Shown here: piece after piece, positions 50,288-58,795 of the stretch | Numbering within the stretch: position 1 is the first letter of the stretch | Layout: each line of letters starts with the position of its first letter | Source: Alteraurantiacibacter buctensis | Lineage (GTDB): Bacteria > Pseudomonadota > Alphaproteobacteria > Sphingomonadales > Sphingomonadaceae | DNA: 64,000 nucleotides | Direction of reading: 5' to 3' | Assembly: GCF_009827655.1 (NCBI RefSeq) | Contig: NZ_WTYV01000002.1 | Span: 434,657 to 498,656 of the forward strand | Notes under the pieces: model-generated | Seen by the model: the letters and a program-made list of their open reading frames with translations, nothing else | Told to the model about the DNA's origin: nothing | The model's database searches: none | Program-made: the position numbers and the translations under genes

Positions 50288-52000
50288 TCAAGCCTCTGGC
50301 GTCACGGGCGGACCGCTGCGAACCACCTTGCCGTTCGCCAGTTCGATCACCTGGTCGACTTCGTCCAGTTGCGACAGGCGGTGGCCGATCAGCACGATGG
50401 TGAGGCTGCCGTGCAGCCGGCGGATCGCCGCGCGCACCAGGGCCTCGTTCTCCGGGTCGAGCGCGCTGGTCGCCTCGTCCAGAATCAGCACCGATGGCTG
50501 GCCCAGCAGCGCCCGGGCCAGCGCGATCCGCTGGCGCTCGCCGCCCGACAGCCGCACACCGCCATCGCCCACCGTGGTCTCCAGCCCGTGCGGCAGGGCA
50601 TGGACGAAATCGGCCGCGGCGGCTGACAGGGCGGCGGCAATCTCCGCTTCGCTTGCCTCTGGCCGCGCCCAGACAAGGTTGGCGCGCACCGTGTCGTTGA
50701 ACAGGAACGGGTCCTGCTGGACATAGGATATGGCCGCGCGCAGGGCATGGCGGTTGCCCTCGGCCAGCGGCTGGCCGTCCACCAGCACCTGGCCCTTATC
50801 GGGCGTCACCAGCGCCATCAGCACGTCGGCCAGCGTGCTCTTGCCTGCGCCCGATTGCCCGATCAGCGCGGTGGTCTCGCGCGCGCGGATCGTCACGCCG
50901 ATTCCGTCCAGCGCTGCCCGTGGCCGGCCTTCGTAGATCACGCTCACGTTGCGCAGTTCGATGCCCTGGGCAACCGGCAGGGGCACAACGGCAGGGGGGT
51001 GCGGCGGCTCGGCGTGGGCGCGGGCCTGGTCCATCACCGCGTCGAGATCGGCCAGGGCGGGGGCGGCGTTGAGCCACAGGTTTAGGCTCTGCTGGGCGCC
51101 GGCAAACTGCGGCATCAGCCGGGCGAAGACCAGCACCAGCGTCAGCAGTGTGGCCACGGGCACCGCCCACCAGGTGATTCCGGCATAGACCAGCAGCGCC
51201 AGCACCAGCGCGCCGCCGGTCTCCACCACCCGCTGCGTGGCCCCGGAACTGCGGGCAAAGCGCACCTGTTCGCCGCGCAGGGCCGATACCGTGCTGCTGA
51301 AGCTGGTCAGGTGGCGGCCCTCGTTGCGCAGGATCTTGGTCAGGCGCACGCCCGCCAGCCCTTCCTGGATGCTGGCCTGCACCGCGCGGTTGGCCACCCC
51401 CAGCTTGTGCCCGATATCGCCCGCGCTGCGGCGGATGCCGGTCATCAGCAGGTGGGCCAGCAGCCCCAGGGCAATGGCCAGCAGGGTAATCCGCCACGAC
51501 AGCAACAGCGCCACGCCCAGGTAGGTGACGGTGGTGACCAGCGTGGCTGCCAGGGTCAGCAGGTTGCTGAGGCCGGTGGCCACGCGGTTGATGCCCACCG
51601 TCAGCACGTTCGCCTGGTCCGATGCCCGCTGTTGCGACAGCCAGCGCCATTCGGCTCGCAACAGCAGGTCGAAGCACCGCTCGCGCAGGGTATCGACCAC
51701 CTGGATCTGGTAGCGCACGGTGACGACCTGCTGGGCGAACACCAGCGCCGATCGCAGCGCCACCAGCACCACGAACAGCGCCAGCAGCGGGCCGAAGCCC
51801 GTTTCCTGCGGCAGCAGTGCGGCGATCCACCCGGGGGTGGCCGGGCTGGCCATGCCGCCCAGCGAATCGAGGATCGGCACCAGCAGCAGCACGCCCACGC
51901 CTTCGGTCAGCCGCGCGGCCAGCATCAGCGCCAGCAGCAGGGCCGTGTGCCCCGCAGGCGCCTCGCCCAGCAGGCGGCGGGTGGTGGCAAGAGCATTCAC
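50288..52000 (-). CDS. ABC exporter, fused membrane and ATPase domains
   Basis: 570-residue half-transporter. Six helices fill residues 20-290, followed by an ATPase domain with Walker A GQSGAGKSTLADVL, signature LSGGERQRIALARALL and Walker B SVLILDEATSALD. It probably works as a homodimer. The family exports lipids, peptides or drugs. The context (a flippase and a glutathione-type enzyme nearby) does not decide the substrate. It ends 13 bases past the tRNA-Gln end, on the opposite strand. Confidence 0.9.
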   Translation of the reverse strand: MNALATTRRLLGEAPAGHTALLLALMLAARLTEGVGVLLLVPILDSLGGMASPATPGWIAALLPQETGFGPLLALFVVLVALRSALVFAQQVVTVRYQIQVVDTLRERCFDLLLRAEWRWLSQQRASDQANVLTVGINRVATGLSNLLTLAATLVTTVTYLGVALLLSWRITLLAIALGLLAHLLMTGIRRSAGDIGHKLGVANRAVQASIQEGLAGVRLTKILRNEGRHLTSFSSTVSALRGEQVRFARSSGATQRVVETGGALVLALLVYAGITWWAVPVATLLTLVLVFARLMPQFAGAQQSLNLWLNAAPALADLDAVMDQARAHAEPPHPPAVVPLPVAQGIELRNVSVIYEGRPRAALDGIGVTIRARETTALIGQSGAGKSTLADVLMALVTPDKGQVLVDGQPLAEGNRHALRAAISYVQQDPFLFNDTVRANLVWARPEASEAEIAAALSAAAADFVHALPHGLETTVGDGGVRLSGGERQRIALARALLGQPSVLILDEATSALDPENEALVRAAIRRLHGSLTIVLIGHRLSQLDEVDQVIELANGKVVRSGPPVTPEA

Positions 52001-52009
52001 GCTGGCGGG

Positions 52010-52882
52010 TTACAGCGCATCCGGCCGCGTGCGTACCGGGTTGAACAGCGTGCGGTCCTCCACCTTGTCGAAGTCGGCGGCGCTGTGCCGCTCGGGCATG
52101 GCCTGGGTGTTGACGATGCGCCCGCGGATGGCGCCGGGCCGCCGGTCGATCTGCCGCACCCAACGGGCCACGTTCGTATATTCGTCCAGGCCCAGGAACA
52201 CGTCACACCGGTTGTAGGCCCCGTGGAACAGGTTCCCCAGCCAGGTGTAGGCGGCAATATCGGCAATCGTGTAATCATTGCCGGCCAGGAACTCGGTCTT
52301 GCCAAGCTGCCGGTTGGCCACGTCGAACAGCCGCTTGGTTTCCATCGCATAGCGGTCGATCGGGTACTTGTAGCGTTCCGGCGCATAGACATAGAAGTGC
52401 CCGAACCCGCCGCCGATGAAGGGGGCGCTGCCCATCTGCCACATCAGCCAGCTGAAGGTTTCCGCCCGCGCCGGGTTGGCCCGGGGCAGCAGGAAGTCGA
52501 ACTTCTCGGCCAGGTGCAGCAGGATCGCGCCGCTTTCGAACACGCGGAACGGCTCTGGCCCGCTCCTGTCCAGCAGGGCGGGGATCTTGCTGTTGGGGTT
52601 GAGGTCCACGAAGCCCGACCAGAACTGGTCCCCGGCAAAGATGCGGATCATCCAGGCATCGTATTCCGCCTCGGAAAAGCCGGCTTCCAGCAGCTCCTCC
52701 AGCATGATTGTCACCTTCACCCCGTTGGGCGTGCCCAGCGAATAGAGCTGGAACGGATGCTCGCCCTGCGGCAGTTCCTTTTCCTCGCGCGCGCCGGCGG
52801 TGGGGCGGTTGATGGCCGAGAACTGGCCGCCGTTGTCGGCTTCGTTGGTCCAGACCTTGGGCGGAACATAGACATCGGACAT
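52010..52882 (-). CDS. Glutathione-dependent disulfide-bond oxidoreductase (YghU-like GST)
   Basis: 290-residue GST-fold enzyme. It opens with YVPPKVWTNEADNGGQFSAI, the special N-terminal extension of the YghU group, then the thioredoxin-like domain (FQLYSLGTPNGVKVTIMLEE, the glutathione site) and a helical domain with PFIGGGFGHFYVYAPERYKY. The family reduces disulfides with two glutathiones and lacks the usual GST Tyr or Ser. The start is the ATG at 52882; the reading frame is open far upstream but that part overlaps other genes. It lies 9 bases from the ABC exporter start. Confidence 0.92.
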   Translation of the reverse strand: MSDVYVPPKVWTNEADNGGQFSAINRPTAGAREEKELPQGEHPFQLYSLGTPNGVKVTIMLEELLEAGFSEAEYDAWMIRIFAGDQFWSGFVDLNPNSKIPALLDRSGPEPFRVFESGAILLHLAEKFDFLLPRANPARAETFSWLMWQMGSAPFIGGGFGHFYVYAPERYKYPIDRYAMETKRLFDVANRQLGKTEFLAGNDYTIADIAAYTWLGNLFHGAYNRCDVFLGLDEYTNVARWVRQIDRRPGAIRGRIVNTQAMPERHSAADFDKVEDRTLFNPVRTRPDAL

Positions 52883-53026
52883 GGGCGCACTCTCCTGAGA
52901 CTGTGTCGGCGGCACGATGGCTGGCGCGCGATGGCGCGGCAAGCAAGCGAAACTTGGGAAAAGGCACGGTTTTGCTTTGGCGCGCGCGCCCGGTGCTCTT
53001 AGGCATGGCGGCGAGAGGAGTGGCGC

Positions 53027-54037
53027 GTGGCGGAGAGCATCGTTTTCGGAGACCTGCTGGATGATCCGGACCGGCTGTTCACCAGCCTGCATACAGTGCT
53101 GTTCGGCATGGGCGCGGCCAATCTGGTGCTGCGGGCGGGGATCGTGGAGCGGCTGTTGGCGGGGCCGGCCACCACGGAGGAGCTGGCCGCGCTTGGCCAG
53201 GTGCCGCAGGGCGAACTGGCGCGGGTGCTGGACTTCTTGGTTGGCCATGCGGTGCTGGCGCGGCAGGACGATGGCCATTGGCTGGCCACGCCGCGCACCG
53301 CCCGCCTGTTCGAGGCGCGCGGCTACCTGGCCAATTGCGAAAGCTCGGCGCTGATGAATTCCGCCTGGTTGCCGGCGCTGCGGGCGGGGCACAGCAACTT
53401 TGCGGAGTATTTCGGCCAGCCGGTGTTCGCCTACTTCGCGGCCAACCCTGAGCGGGGTGCGCTGTTCGGCGAATTCATGGGCTGGATGACGCGGCGGGTC
53501 ATCCGCTTCCTGTTTGCCAGTCACCGCTTCCAGCCGTTCGTCACGGTGGCCGATATCGGCGGCAGCATGGGTGACCTGCTGCTGGCCGTGCTGGCCGAAT
53601 ACCCGGGCACGCGCGGAGTGCTGTTTGACCTGCCGGAAACGCTGGCGCTGGCCCGACCGGTCATTGCCGCCAGCCCGCTGGCCGAGCGGGTGGACCTGGT
53701 GGAGGGAACCTTCTTCGAGGCCGTGCCGGTGGCCGATCTCTACCTGATGAAGCAGATCCTGCATGACTGGACCGACGAGGAATGCCGCACGATCCTGGCC
53801 ACCGTGCGCCGCGTCATCCCGGCCCGCGGCCGGCTGGTGGTGATCGACCATATCCTGTCCGACCCGCCCGCGCCTGACGAGGCGCAGAGCACGGACCTGG
53901 CGATGATGGCCTGGGCCGGTGGGCGCGAGCGCAAGCTGGCCGAATTCGCCGCCCTGTTTGCCGCCACCGGCTTTGCGATCGAACGGGTCAGCCGCAACCC
54001 TGCCGGCCACAGCGTCATCGAGGTATGCCCCGTCTGA
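53027..54037 (+). CDS. SAM-dependent O-methyltransferase (methyltransferase_2 family)
   Basis: 336 residues. The N-terminal winged-helix dimerisation domain has LFGMGAANLVLRAGIVERLL. The C-terminal Rossmann domain carries VADIGGSMGDLLLAVL (SAM-binding glycine loop), LPETLALARPVI and the catalytic region MKQILHDWTDEECRTIL, whose HDW is typical of plant-type O-methyltransferases and of hydroxyneurosporene methyltransferase. The start is GTG at 53027, with GAGAGGAG upstream. No carotenoid genes are near, so a phenolic or quinone-like substrate is equally possible. Confidence 0.85.
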   Translation: MAESIVFGDLLDDPDRLFTSLHTVLFGMGAANLVLRAGIVERLLAGPATTEELAALGQVPQGELARVLDFLVGHAVLARQDDGHWLATPRTARLFEARGYLANCESSALMNSAWLPALRAGHSNFAEYFGQPVFAYFAANPERGALFGEFMGWMTRRVIRFLFASHRFQPFVTVADIGGSMGDLLLAVLAEYPGTRGVLFDLPETLALARPVIAASPLAERVDLVEGTFFEAVPVADLYLMKQILHDWTDEECRTILATVRRVIPARGRLVVIDHILSDPPAPDEAQSTDLAMMAWAGGRERKLAEFAALFAATGFAIERVSRNPAGHSVIEVCPV

Positions 54038-54073
54038 GGCGGAACGCCGCCGCTGCCCGGCCGTTGCGGGCCT

Positions 54074-55087
54074 ATGGCAAAGCACTCCAAGGCGCTGATC
54101 TTCGTCGACGACGACCTTCCCGGCATCACCCGCCGCAAGTCCGGCCACGGCTGGGCCTATTGCGACGCCAAGGGTGAGCGGATTACCGATCGCGCCGAGA
54201 TCGACCGGCTGAATGCCATCGCGCTCCCGCCAGCCTACACCGATGCCTGGTTCTGTCCCGCGCCCAACGGCCACATCCTGGCCACCGGCGTGGATGCCAG
54301 GGGGCGCAAGCAGTATCGCTATCACCCAGATTTCCGCGTGGCGCGCGAAAGCGAGAAGTTCGACGGCTGCCTGTCGTTCGGCAAGCTGCTGCCGCTGGTG
54401 CGCCGCCGGGTGGAGAGCGACCTGACCACCCGGGGCATGGGCCGCGACAAGGCGATCGCCAGCGTGGTGCGCCTGCTGGACCTGGGGGCGCTGAGGATCG
54501 GCAACGAAAGCTATGCGCGGGCCAACAGATCGTTCGGCGCCACCACCCTGCGCAATCGCCATGCGGCGGTCAGCGGCAGCAAGGTCTTGCTGAAGTACCG
54601 CGGCAAGCACGGCAAGCTGCACGAAGTGACCTTTACCGACAAACGGCTGGCAGCGACCGTGCGCAAGATGCAGGACCTGCCCGGCCAGCACCTGTTCCAG
54701 TGGCTGGATGACGATGCGCAGTGCCATGAGGTCAACTCCACCTGCGTCAACCAGTGGCTGGCCGAAACGATGGGCGAGCCGTTCACCGCCAAGAACTTCC
54801 GCACCTGGCACGCCAGCGTCATGGGCTTTCGCCTGCTGGCCGGGGCGGACGGCAAGGTGCCGCTGAAGTCCCTGCTGGAAGACGTGGCGGCGCACTTGGG
54901 CAATACCCCGGCCGTGACCCGCAAGGCCTATGTCCACCCGGCGGTGATCGCCTTGGTGGGGGAGCAGGAGGAATGGCGCGAAAGCCTGCAATTGCCGCGC
55001 GCAACCCGCTGGCTCGACCGGTACGAGCGCGGCCTGCTGGCGCACCTGGAGGAAGCCCCGGCAGCGCGCGAACTGCTGGTGGCCTAG
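54074..55087 (+). CDS. DNA topoisomerase IB
   Basis: 337-residue type IB enzyme that relaxes supercoils without ATP. The N-terminal beta domain contains RRKSGHGWAYCDAKGERI. The catalytic domain has LLDLGALRIGNESYARAN and KVLLKYRGKHGKLHEV, and the C-terminal VTRKAYVHPAVIAL holds the active-site Tyr286. The length and motifs match the poxvirus-like bacterial TopIB. It lies 36 bases after the O-methyltransferase gene; the pairing is probably incidental. Confidence 0.93.
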   Translation: MAKHSKALIFVDDDLPGITRRKSGHGWAYCDAKGERITDRAEIDRLNAIALPPAYTDAWFCPAPNGHILATGVDARGRKQYRYHPDFRVARESEKFDGCLSFGKLLPLVRRRVESDLTTRGMGRDKAIASVVRLLDLGALRIGNESYARANRSFGATTLRNRHAAVSGSKVLLKYRGKHGKLHEVTFTDKRLAATVRKMQDLPGQHLFQWLDDDAQCHEVNSTCVNQWLAETMGEPFTAKNFRTWHASVMGFRLLAGADGKVPLKSLLEDVAAHLGNTPAVTRKAYVHPAVIALVGEQEEWRESLQLPRATRWLDRYERGLLAHLEEAPAARELLVA

Positions 55088-55135
55088 CCTTCGGTCCGGC
55101 TGCCCGCTAGGCCGGCGGGCCAACGGGAGAACGCA

Positions 55136-56116
55136 GTGGCACAACTTTATAACGGCGTCTGGCGCGACAGCGCACCGGCGGCCGAGGAAATCGGCGCCGA
55201 CGGGCAGTTCCGGCGGCAGGATGCCCAGTTCCGCTCGGCCATTTCAGCCGAGCCGGGGGCAGAGTTCCCCGCCGAGGCTGGCCGTTATCGCCTGTGGGTG
55301 GCGGCGGTATGTCCCTGGGCCGGGCGGACCACGGCCTTGCGCGTTCTCAAGGGATTGCAGGATATCGTCGCGATCGAATGGGCGCTGCCCGGCCTTCCGG
55401 GGCAGGGCTGGATCTTCCCGCGCGACCAGTTCGGCGACACGGCGGAAGGCGGCTTTCCGCTGCACCGGCTCTATACCGCGCACGATCCGCAGATGACCGG
55501 CAAGGTTACCGTGCCGACCCTGTGGGATGATCGCAGCCAGCGCATCGTCAACAACGAGAGCAGCGAGATCATCCGCCTGTTCAACGCGGCCTTTGACGGG
55601 CTGACCGGTGACCGGCAGGATTTCTACCCTGAAGCCCTGCGCCCCGAGATCGACCGCTGGAACGCGGCGATCTACCCCGCGCTCAACAACGGCGTTTACC
55701 GCGCCGGGTTTGCCATAAGCCAGCACGCCTATGACCAGGCGGTGGCGGGAGTCTTCGCCATGCTTGACCAGATGGAGGCGCATCTGGCGCAGCACCGCTA
55801 CCTGGCGGGCGAGTACCTGACCGAGGCCGACTGGCGCGCCTTCACCACGCTGGTGCGGTTCGATGTCGGCTATCACGGTGCCTTCAAGTGCAACCGGCGG
55901 CGGATCGAGGACTATCCGGCGCTGCGCAATTACCTGCGCGAGCTGTACCAGTGGCCGGGGATCAGCGAGACGGTGAAGCTCGATGAAATCCGGGCCGGGT
56001 ATTACCAGTTGGCCGACAAGCACGGCATCGTGGGCGTGGGGCCGGATCTGGACCTGGGCACGCCGCATGACCGGGAGAGGCTGGCGGGGAAGGGCGTGTG
56101 GTTGCGCGAAGCCTAG
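55136..56116 (+). CDS. Glutathionyl-hydroquinone reductase (YqjG/ECM4 family)
   Basis: 326-residue GST-fold enzyme that removes glutathione from glutathionyl-hydroquinones. The active-site motif is CPWA at Cys59 (VAAVCPWAGRTTALRVLKGL), followed by the long helical domain with NNESSEIIRLFNAAFDGL and TLVRFDVGYHGAFKCNRRRI. The start is GTG at 55136 with GGGAGAA upstream. It converges with the MEKHLA gene, overlapping by 4 bases. With gshA and the YghU-like gene it shows active glutathione chemistry toward quinones or aromatic electrophiles. Confidence 0.94.
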   Translation: MAQLYNGVWRDSAPAAEEIGADGQFRRQDAQFRSAISAEPGAEFPAEAGRYRLWVAAVCPWAGRTTALRVLKGLQDIVAIEWALPGLPGQGWIFPRDQFGDTAEGGFPLHRLYTAHDPQMTGKVTVPTLWDDRSQRIVNNESSEIIRLFNAAFDGLTGDRQDFYPEALRPEIDRWNAAIYPALNNGVYRAGFAISQHAYDQAVAGVFAMLDQMEAHLAQHRYLAGEYLTEADWRAFTTLVRFDVGYHGAFKCNRRRIEDYPALRNYLRELYQWPGISETVKLDEIRAGYYQLADKHGIVGVGPDLDLGTPHDRERLAGKGVWLREA

Positions 56117-56550
56117 AGCATCTCCACCCGCTCGAACCACGCCGCCTGTCCGTGGCGCACTCCCGCTTCGTCCACCAGGTTCCAGATCACCGCGTCGCTG
56201 ATGCGGAAGCGGGTGCCGTCGGCGGCGATGCGGACGCCGGCGTAACCGAACACCACGTCATCCGCCTCCAGCTTGGCGAACATGCGGGCGCGCTCCTCGC
56301 GGTGAGCGGGCTCGGCGCTCAGGTGGCTGGGCAGGCCAAGGAATTGGGCGGGTGTCATGCGAAACAGTGCCAGGGTGCGGGCATTGCCGTAGATGAAGCG
56401 GGGCGGGGTGCTGGTATCGTGGGCCAGGATGGCCGCCTCCGCGCTCCAGATATCCGGGCCAAGATCGCGCCCGGTCAGCCGCCGGAAGCTCTCTCCCAGC
56501 AGCGCCAGGCGCGTGCCCGCGCTCGCCTCCATCATCGCCCGGTCATCCAT
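56113..56550 (-). CDS. MEKHLA (PAS-like) domain protein
   Basis: 145-residue single-domain protein. It fits the MEKHLA family, a PAS relative, with LGESFRRLTGRDLGPDIW, FIYGNARTLALFRMTPAQFL and RFRISDAVIWNLVDEAG. It may bind a small ligand or FMN-like group, but no cofactor site is certain. The start at 56550 (MDDRAMMEAS) was chosen at the domain beginning. It is divergent from the GMC oxidoreductase gene across 59 bases and converges with the hydroquinone reductase gene. Confidence 0.78.
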   Translation of the reverse strand: MDDRAMMEASAGTRLALLGESFRRLTGRDLGPDIWSAEAAILAHDTSTPPRFIYGNARTLALFRMTPAQFLGLPSHLSAEPAHREERARMFAKLEADDVVFGYAGVRIAADGTRFRISDAVIWNLVDEAGVRHGQAAWFERVEML

Positions 56551-56609
56551 CGCTTGCGCAAAAGCACAGTTCTGCCCAAAGGGCGAGGGCGGATGGGAGA
56601 GTAACGATC

Positions 56610-58208
56610 GTGACAATCACTCCAGACCTGATCGTGATCGGTGGCGGCAGCGCAGGCATGGCCATGGCCACCCGACTGGCCGAAGGCGGCAAGCGCGTGC
56701 TGCTGGTGGAAGCAGGCAAGAGCCACCGTGACATTCGCAGCTATGTTCCCGCGCTGATGGCGGGCATGGTCCACACCCCGCAGTTCGACTGGATGTATTC
56801 GGCGGAACCCGATCCCACCATCGGCGGGCGGCCCGACGTATGGCCCGCTGGCAAGCGGCTGGGGGGCGGCTCTTCCATCAATGGGATGATGTTCATTCGC
56901 GGGCACGCCTGGGACTATGACCAATGGGCGCAGGCCGGCGCGAGCGGCTGGGACTATGCCAGCGTGCTCCCCTACTTCCGCCGATTGGAAGACAACGAGC
57001 GCGGGGCCGACGAATGGCGCGGGACCGGGGGTCCGATCGCGGTTTCGGAAGTGCGCAGCCGCTATGGCGTGACGGCAGACTGGATCACCGCCGTGCAGGA
57101 GGCGGGCTTCCCCCGCTCGCCGGACCTGAACGGCCAGCAGGCCGAAGGAGTGGACTACATCCAGCTCAGCCAGAAGAACGGCCTGCGGAGCAGCACCGCG
57201 CGCGGCTATCTGGCCAACAAGCCGGTAAACCTGGACCTGATGCTGGAAGCGCAGGTGCTGAAAATCGACCTGGCCGATGGCAGGGCGAAAGGCGTGACCG
57301 TGCGGCGCGGGGGCGAGGTGCTCTCGCTGACCGCTCGCGACGGGGTGGTGTTGTGCGCAGGCGCGCTCAACAGCCCGCGCCTGCTGATGCTGAGCGGCAT
57401 CGGCCCCGCCGCGCATCTTGCCGAACACGGCATTGCCGTGGCGGTGGACGCGTCGGGCGTGGGGCAGAACCTGCAGGAACACCCCGGCGTCCATCTGGTG
57501 AACGAGGTTTCCGCCCATACGCTTAACGATGACGGGCGCGGCCTGGCGGGGGTGAAGAGCCTGGCCCAGCTGCTGTTCGCCCGCAGCGGTGCGCTGACCA
57601 CCGGCATCGGCCACGCGCAGGCTTTCGTCCGCAGCCGCGATGGCCTGCCTGCGCCGAACATCCAGCTGGCCTTCAGTGCCTTCGCCTTTGACGTGACCCC
57701 GCAGGGCAACCTGGCGCTGCGCAAGGAAAGCAGCGTATCGACTTTCGTTGCCCTGATGCGCCCGGCGGCGCGCGGGCAGATCCTGCTGCGGGCCAACGAT
57801 CCCGACGCCCCGCCGGTAATCAGTCACCAGCTCCTCGGCGTGGAGGACGATACCGCGCAACTGGTGGAAGGCTTGCAGATCGCTCGCAAGATCATGGGCC
57901 AGCCGGCCATCGGCGGCCAGGTGACGGCAGAGGTGCGCCCCGGTGCCGCCTGCGACACGGCGGAAGCGCTGCGCGGTTATGTGGGCCTCGCCACCCTGCC
58001 GATGTATCACCCGGTGGGCACGGTGAAGATGGGCGCGGCGGAGGATCCCCAAGCCCCGCTGACCGCTGATTGCCGGTTGAAGGGCGTGGCGGGCCTGTGG
58101 GTGGCCGATGCCTCGATCATGCCCACGATCCCGCAGGGCAACACCAATGCCACCAGCATCATGATCGGCGAGCGGGCGAGCGACCTGGTGCTGCGGGCCA
58201 TCGCCTGA
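56610..58208 (+). CDS. GMC-family FAD oxidoreductase (choline dehydrogenase-like)
   Basis: 532 residues. The FAD dinucleotide fold is IVIGGGSAGMAMATRLAE (residues 8-25), then RLGGGSSINGMMFIRGHAWD (GMC signature 1) and GALNSPRLLMLSGIGP (signature 2). The active-site His467 is in YHPVGTVKMG near the C-terminus. It oxidises a primary alcohol, such as choline or a longer-chain alcohol, to the aldehyde. The start is a GTG with GGGAGAG upstream. No aldehyde dehydrogenase or bet regulator is adjacent, so the substrate is open. Confidence 0.92.
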   Translation: MTITPDLIVIGGGSAGMAMATRLAEGGKRVLLVEAGKSHRDIRSYVPALMAGMVHTPQFDWMYSAEPDPTIGGRPDVWPAGKRLGGGSSINGMMFIRGHAWDYDQWAQAGASGWDYASVLPYFRRLEDNERGADEWRGTGGPIAVSEVRSRYGVTADWITAVQEAGFPRSPDLNGQQAEGVDYIQLSQKNGLRSSTARGYLANKPVNLDLMLEAQVLKIDLADGRAKGVTVRRGGEVLSLTARDGVVLCAGALNSPRLLMLSGIGPAAHLAEHGIAVAVDASGVGQNLQEHPGVHLVNEVSAHTLNDDGRGLAGVKSLAQLLFARSGALTTGIGHAQAFVRSRDGLPAPNIQLAFSAFAFDVTPQGNLALRKESSVSTFVALMRPAARGQILLRANDPDAPPVISHQLLGVEDDTAQLVEGLQIARKIMGQPAIGGQVTAEVRPGAACDTAEALRGYVGLATLPMYHPVGTVKMGAAEDPQAPLTADCRLKGVAGLWVADASIMPTIPQGNTNATSIMIGERASDLVLRAIA

Positions 58209-58216
58209 AGTCCCAT

Positions 58217-58245
58217 TTGTGACACCGCTGTAATCGCACCGTCAC
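58217..58245 (+). promoter_or_regulatory. Putative Pho box (three 7-mers, 4-base spacers)
   Basis: TTGTGAC (58217-58223), CTGTAAT (58228-58234) and CCGTCAC (58239-58245) lie at 11-base intervals, separated by 4 bases each, as in PhoB boxes (consensus half-site close to CTGTCAT). The outer parts also form the inverted repeat TTTGTGAC/GTCACAAA. It lies 70 bases before the small secreted protein gene and just after the GMC gene stop. Confidence 0.55.
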
Positions 58246-58314
58246 AAAGCGCGGCTTTGGCGGCGGTGAAGGTGCGCGGGCAGACCGACTCGCGCGGCCA
58301 GCCGGATTTGCCAC

Positions 58315-58737
58315 TTGCGTACCACCGCCATCCTCGCCGCCTTGCTTGGCCTTTGCTCCTCTCTCCCTGTGCAGGCGGGTGAGGTGGCGGGAACCGTGTT
58401 CGACGCGCGCGGCAACCCCGTCGCGGGCGTGGAACTGGCGCTCGGCGCGCAGCAGGCGGTAACCGGGGCTGACGGCCGTTACGTGTTCGCCGATGTGGCT
58501 GCCGGGGAACATCGCGTGCAGGCCGGATCGCAGGCCGTCGCCGTGGTCGTCCCCGCCGAAGGCACCGTGCGGCGCAACCTGTTTCTCCTCTCTGCCGCTG
58601 CCCGCACGCGGGTGACCGGCGAAGTGTCCATGGCCGACAGCGGGGCAGCCCTGGCCGAAGTGCGCCGCCAGGCCGCCCGCCTGCTGGCCGAAAGCGCCGA
58701 CCTGCCCGCCCGCCCGCTGGCCGACATTACCGGCTGA
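58315..58737 (+). CDS. Small secreted protein with carboxypeptidase-regulatory-like (Ig-type) domain
   Basis: 140 residues. A signal (about 1-20, ending SLPVQAG) precedes a beta-sandwich with GTVFDARGNPVAGVELALGA and TGADGRYVFADVAAGEHRVQ, the usual pattern of transthyretin-like carboxypeptidase regulatory domains. The C-terminal third is helical and rich in Ala and Arg. The start is a TTG at 58315, which is plausible because it begins the signal directly. A Pho-box-like site is upstream, and a hairpin follows. Ligand unknown. Confidence 0.72.
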   Translation: MRTTAILAALLGLCSSLPVQAGEVAGTVFDARGNPVAGVELALGAQQAVTGADGRYVFADVAAGEHRVQAGSQAVAVVVPAEGTVRRNLFLLSAAARTRVTGEVSMADSGAALAEVRRQAARLLAESADLPARPLADITG

Positions 58738-58765
58738 CAGCCTCTCATCCAGCCGCTAGGCACCG

Positions 58766-58788
58766 GGGAACAAGTTTCACCTGTTCCC
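58766..58788 (+). terminator. Hairpin between the secreted protein gene and the M49-like gene
   Basis: GGGAACA (58766-58772) pairs with TGTTCCC (58782-58788), 9-base loop. It lies 28 bases after the stop of the secreted protein gene and 7 bases before the next ATG, so it could be a weak terminator or a leader hairpin. Confidence 0.45.
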
Positions 58789-58795
58789 GGATCGG

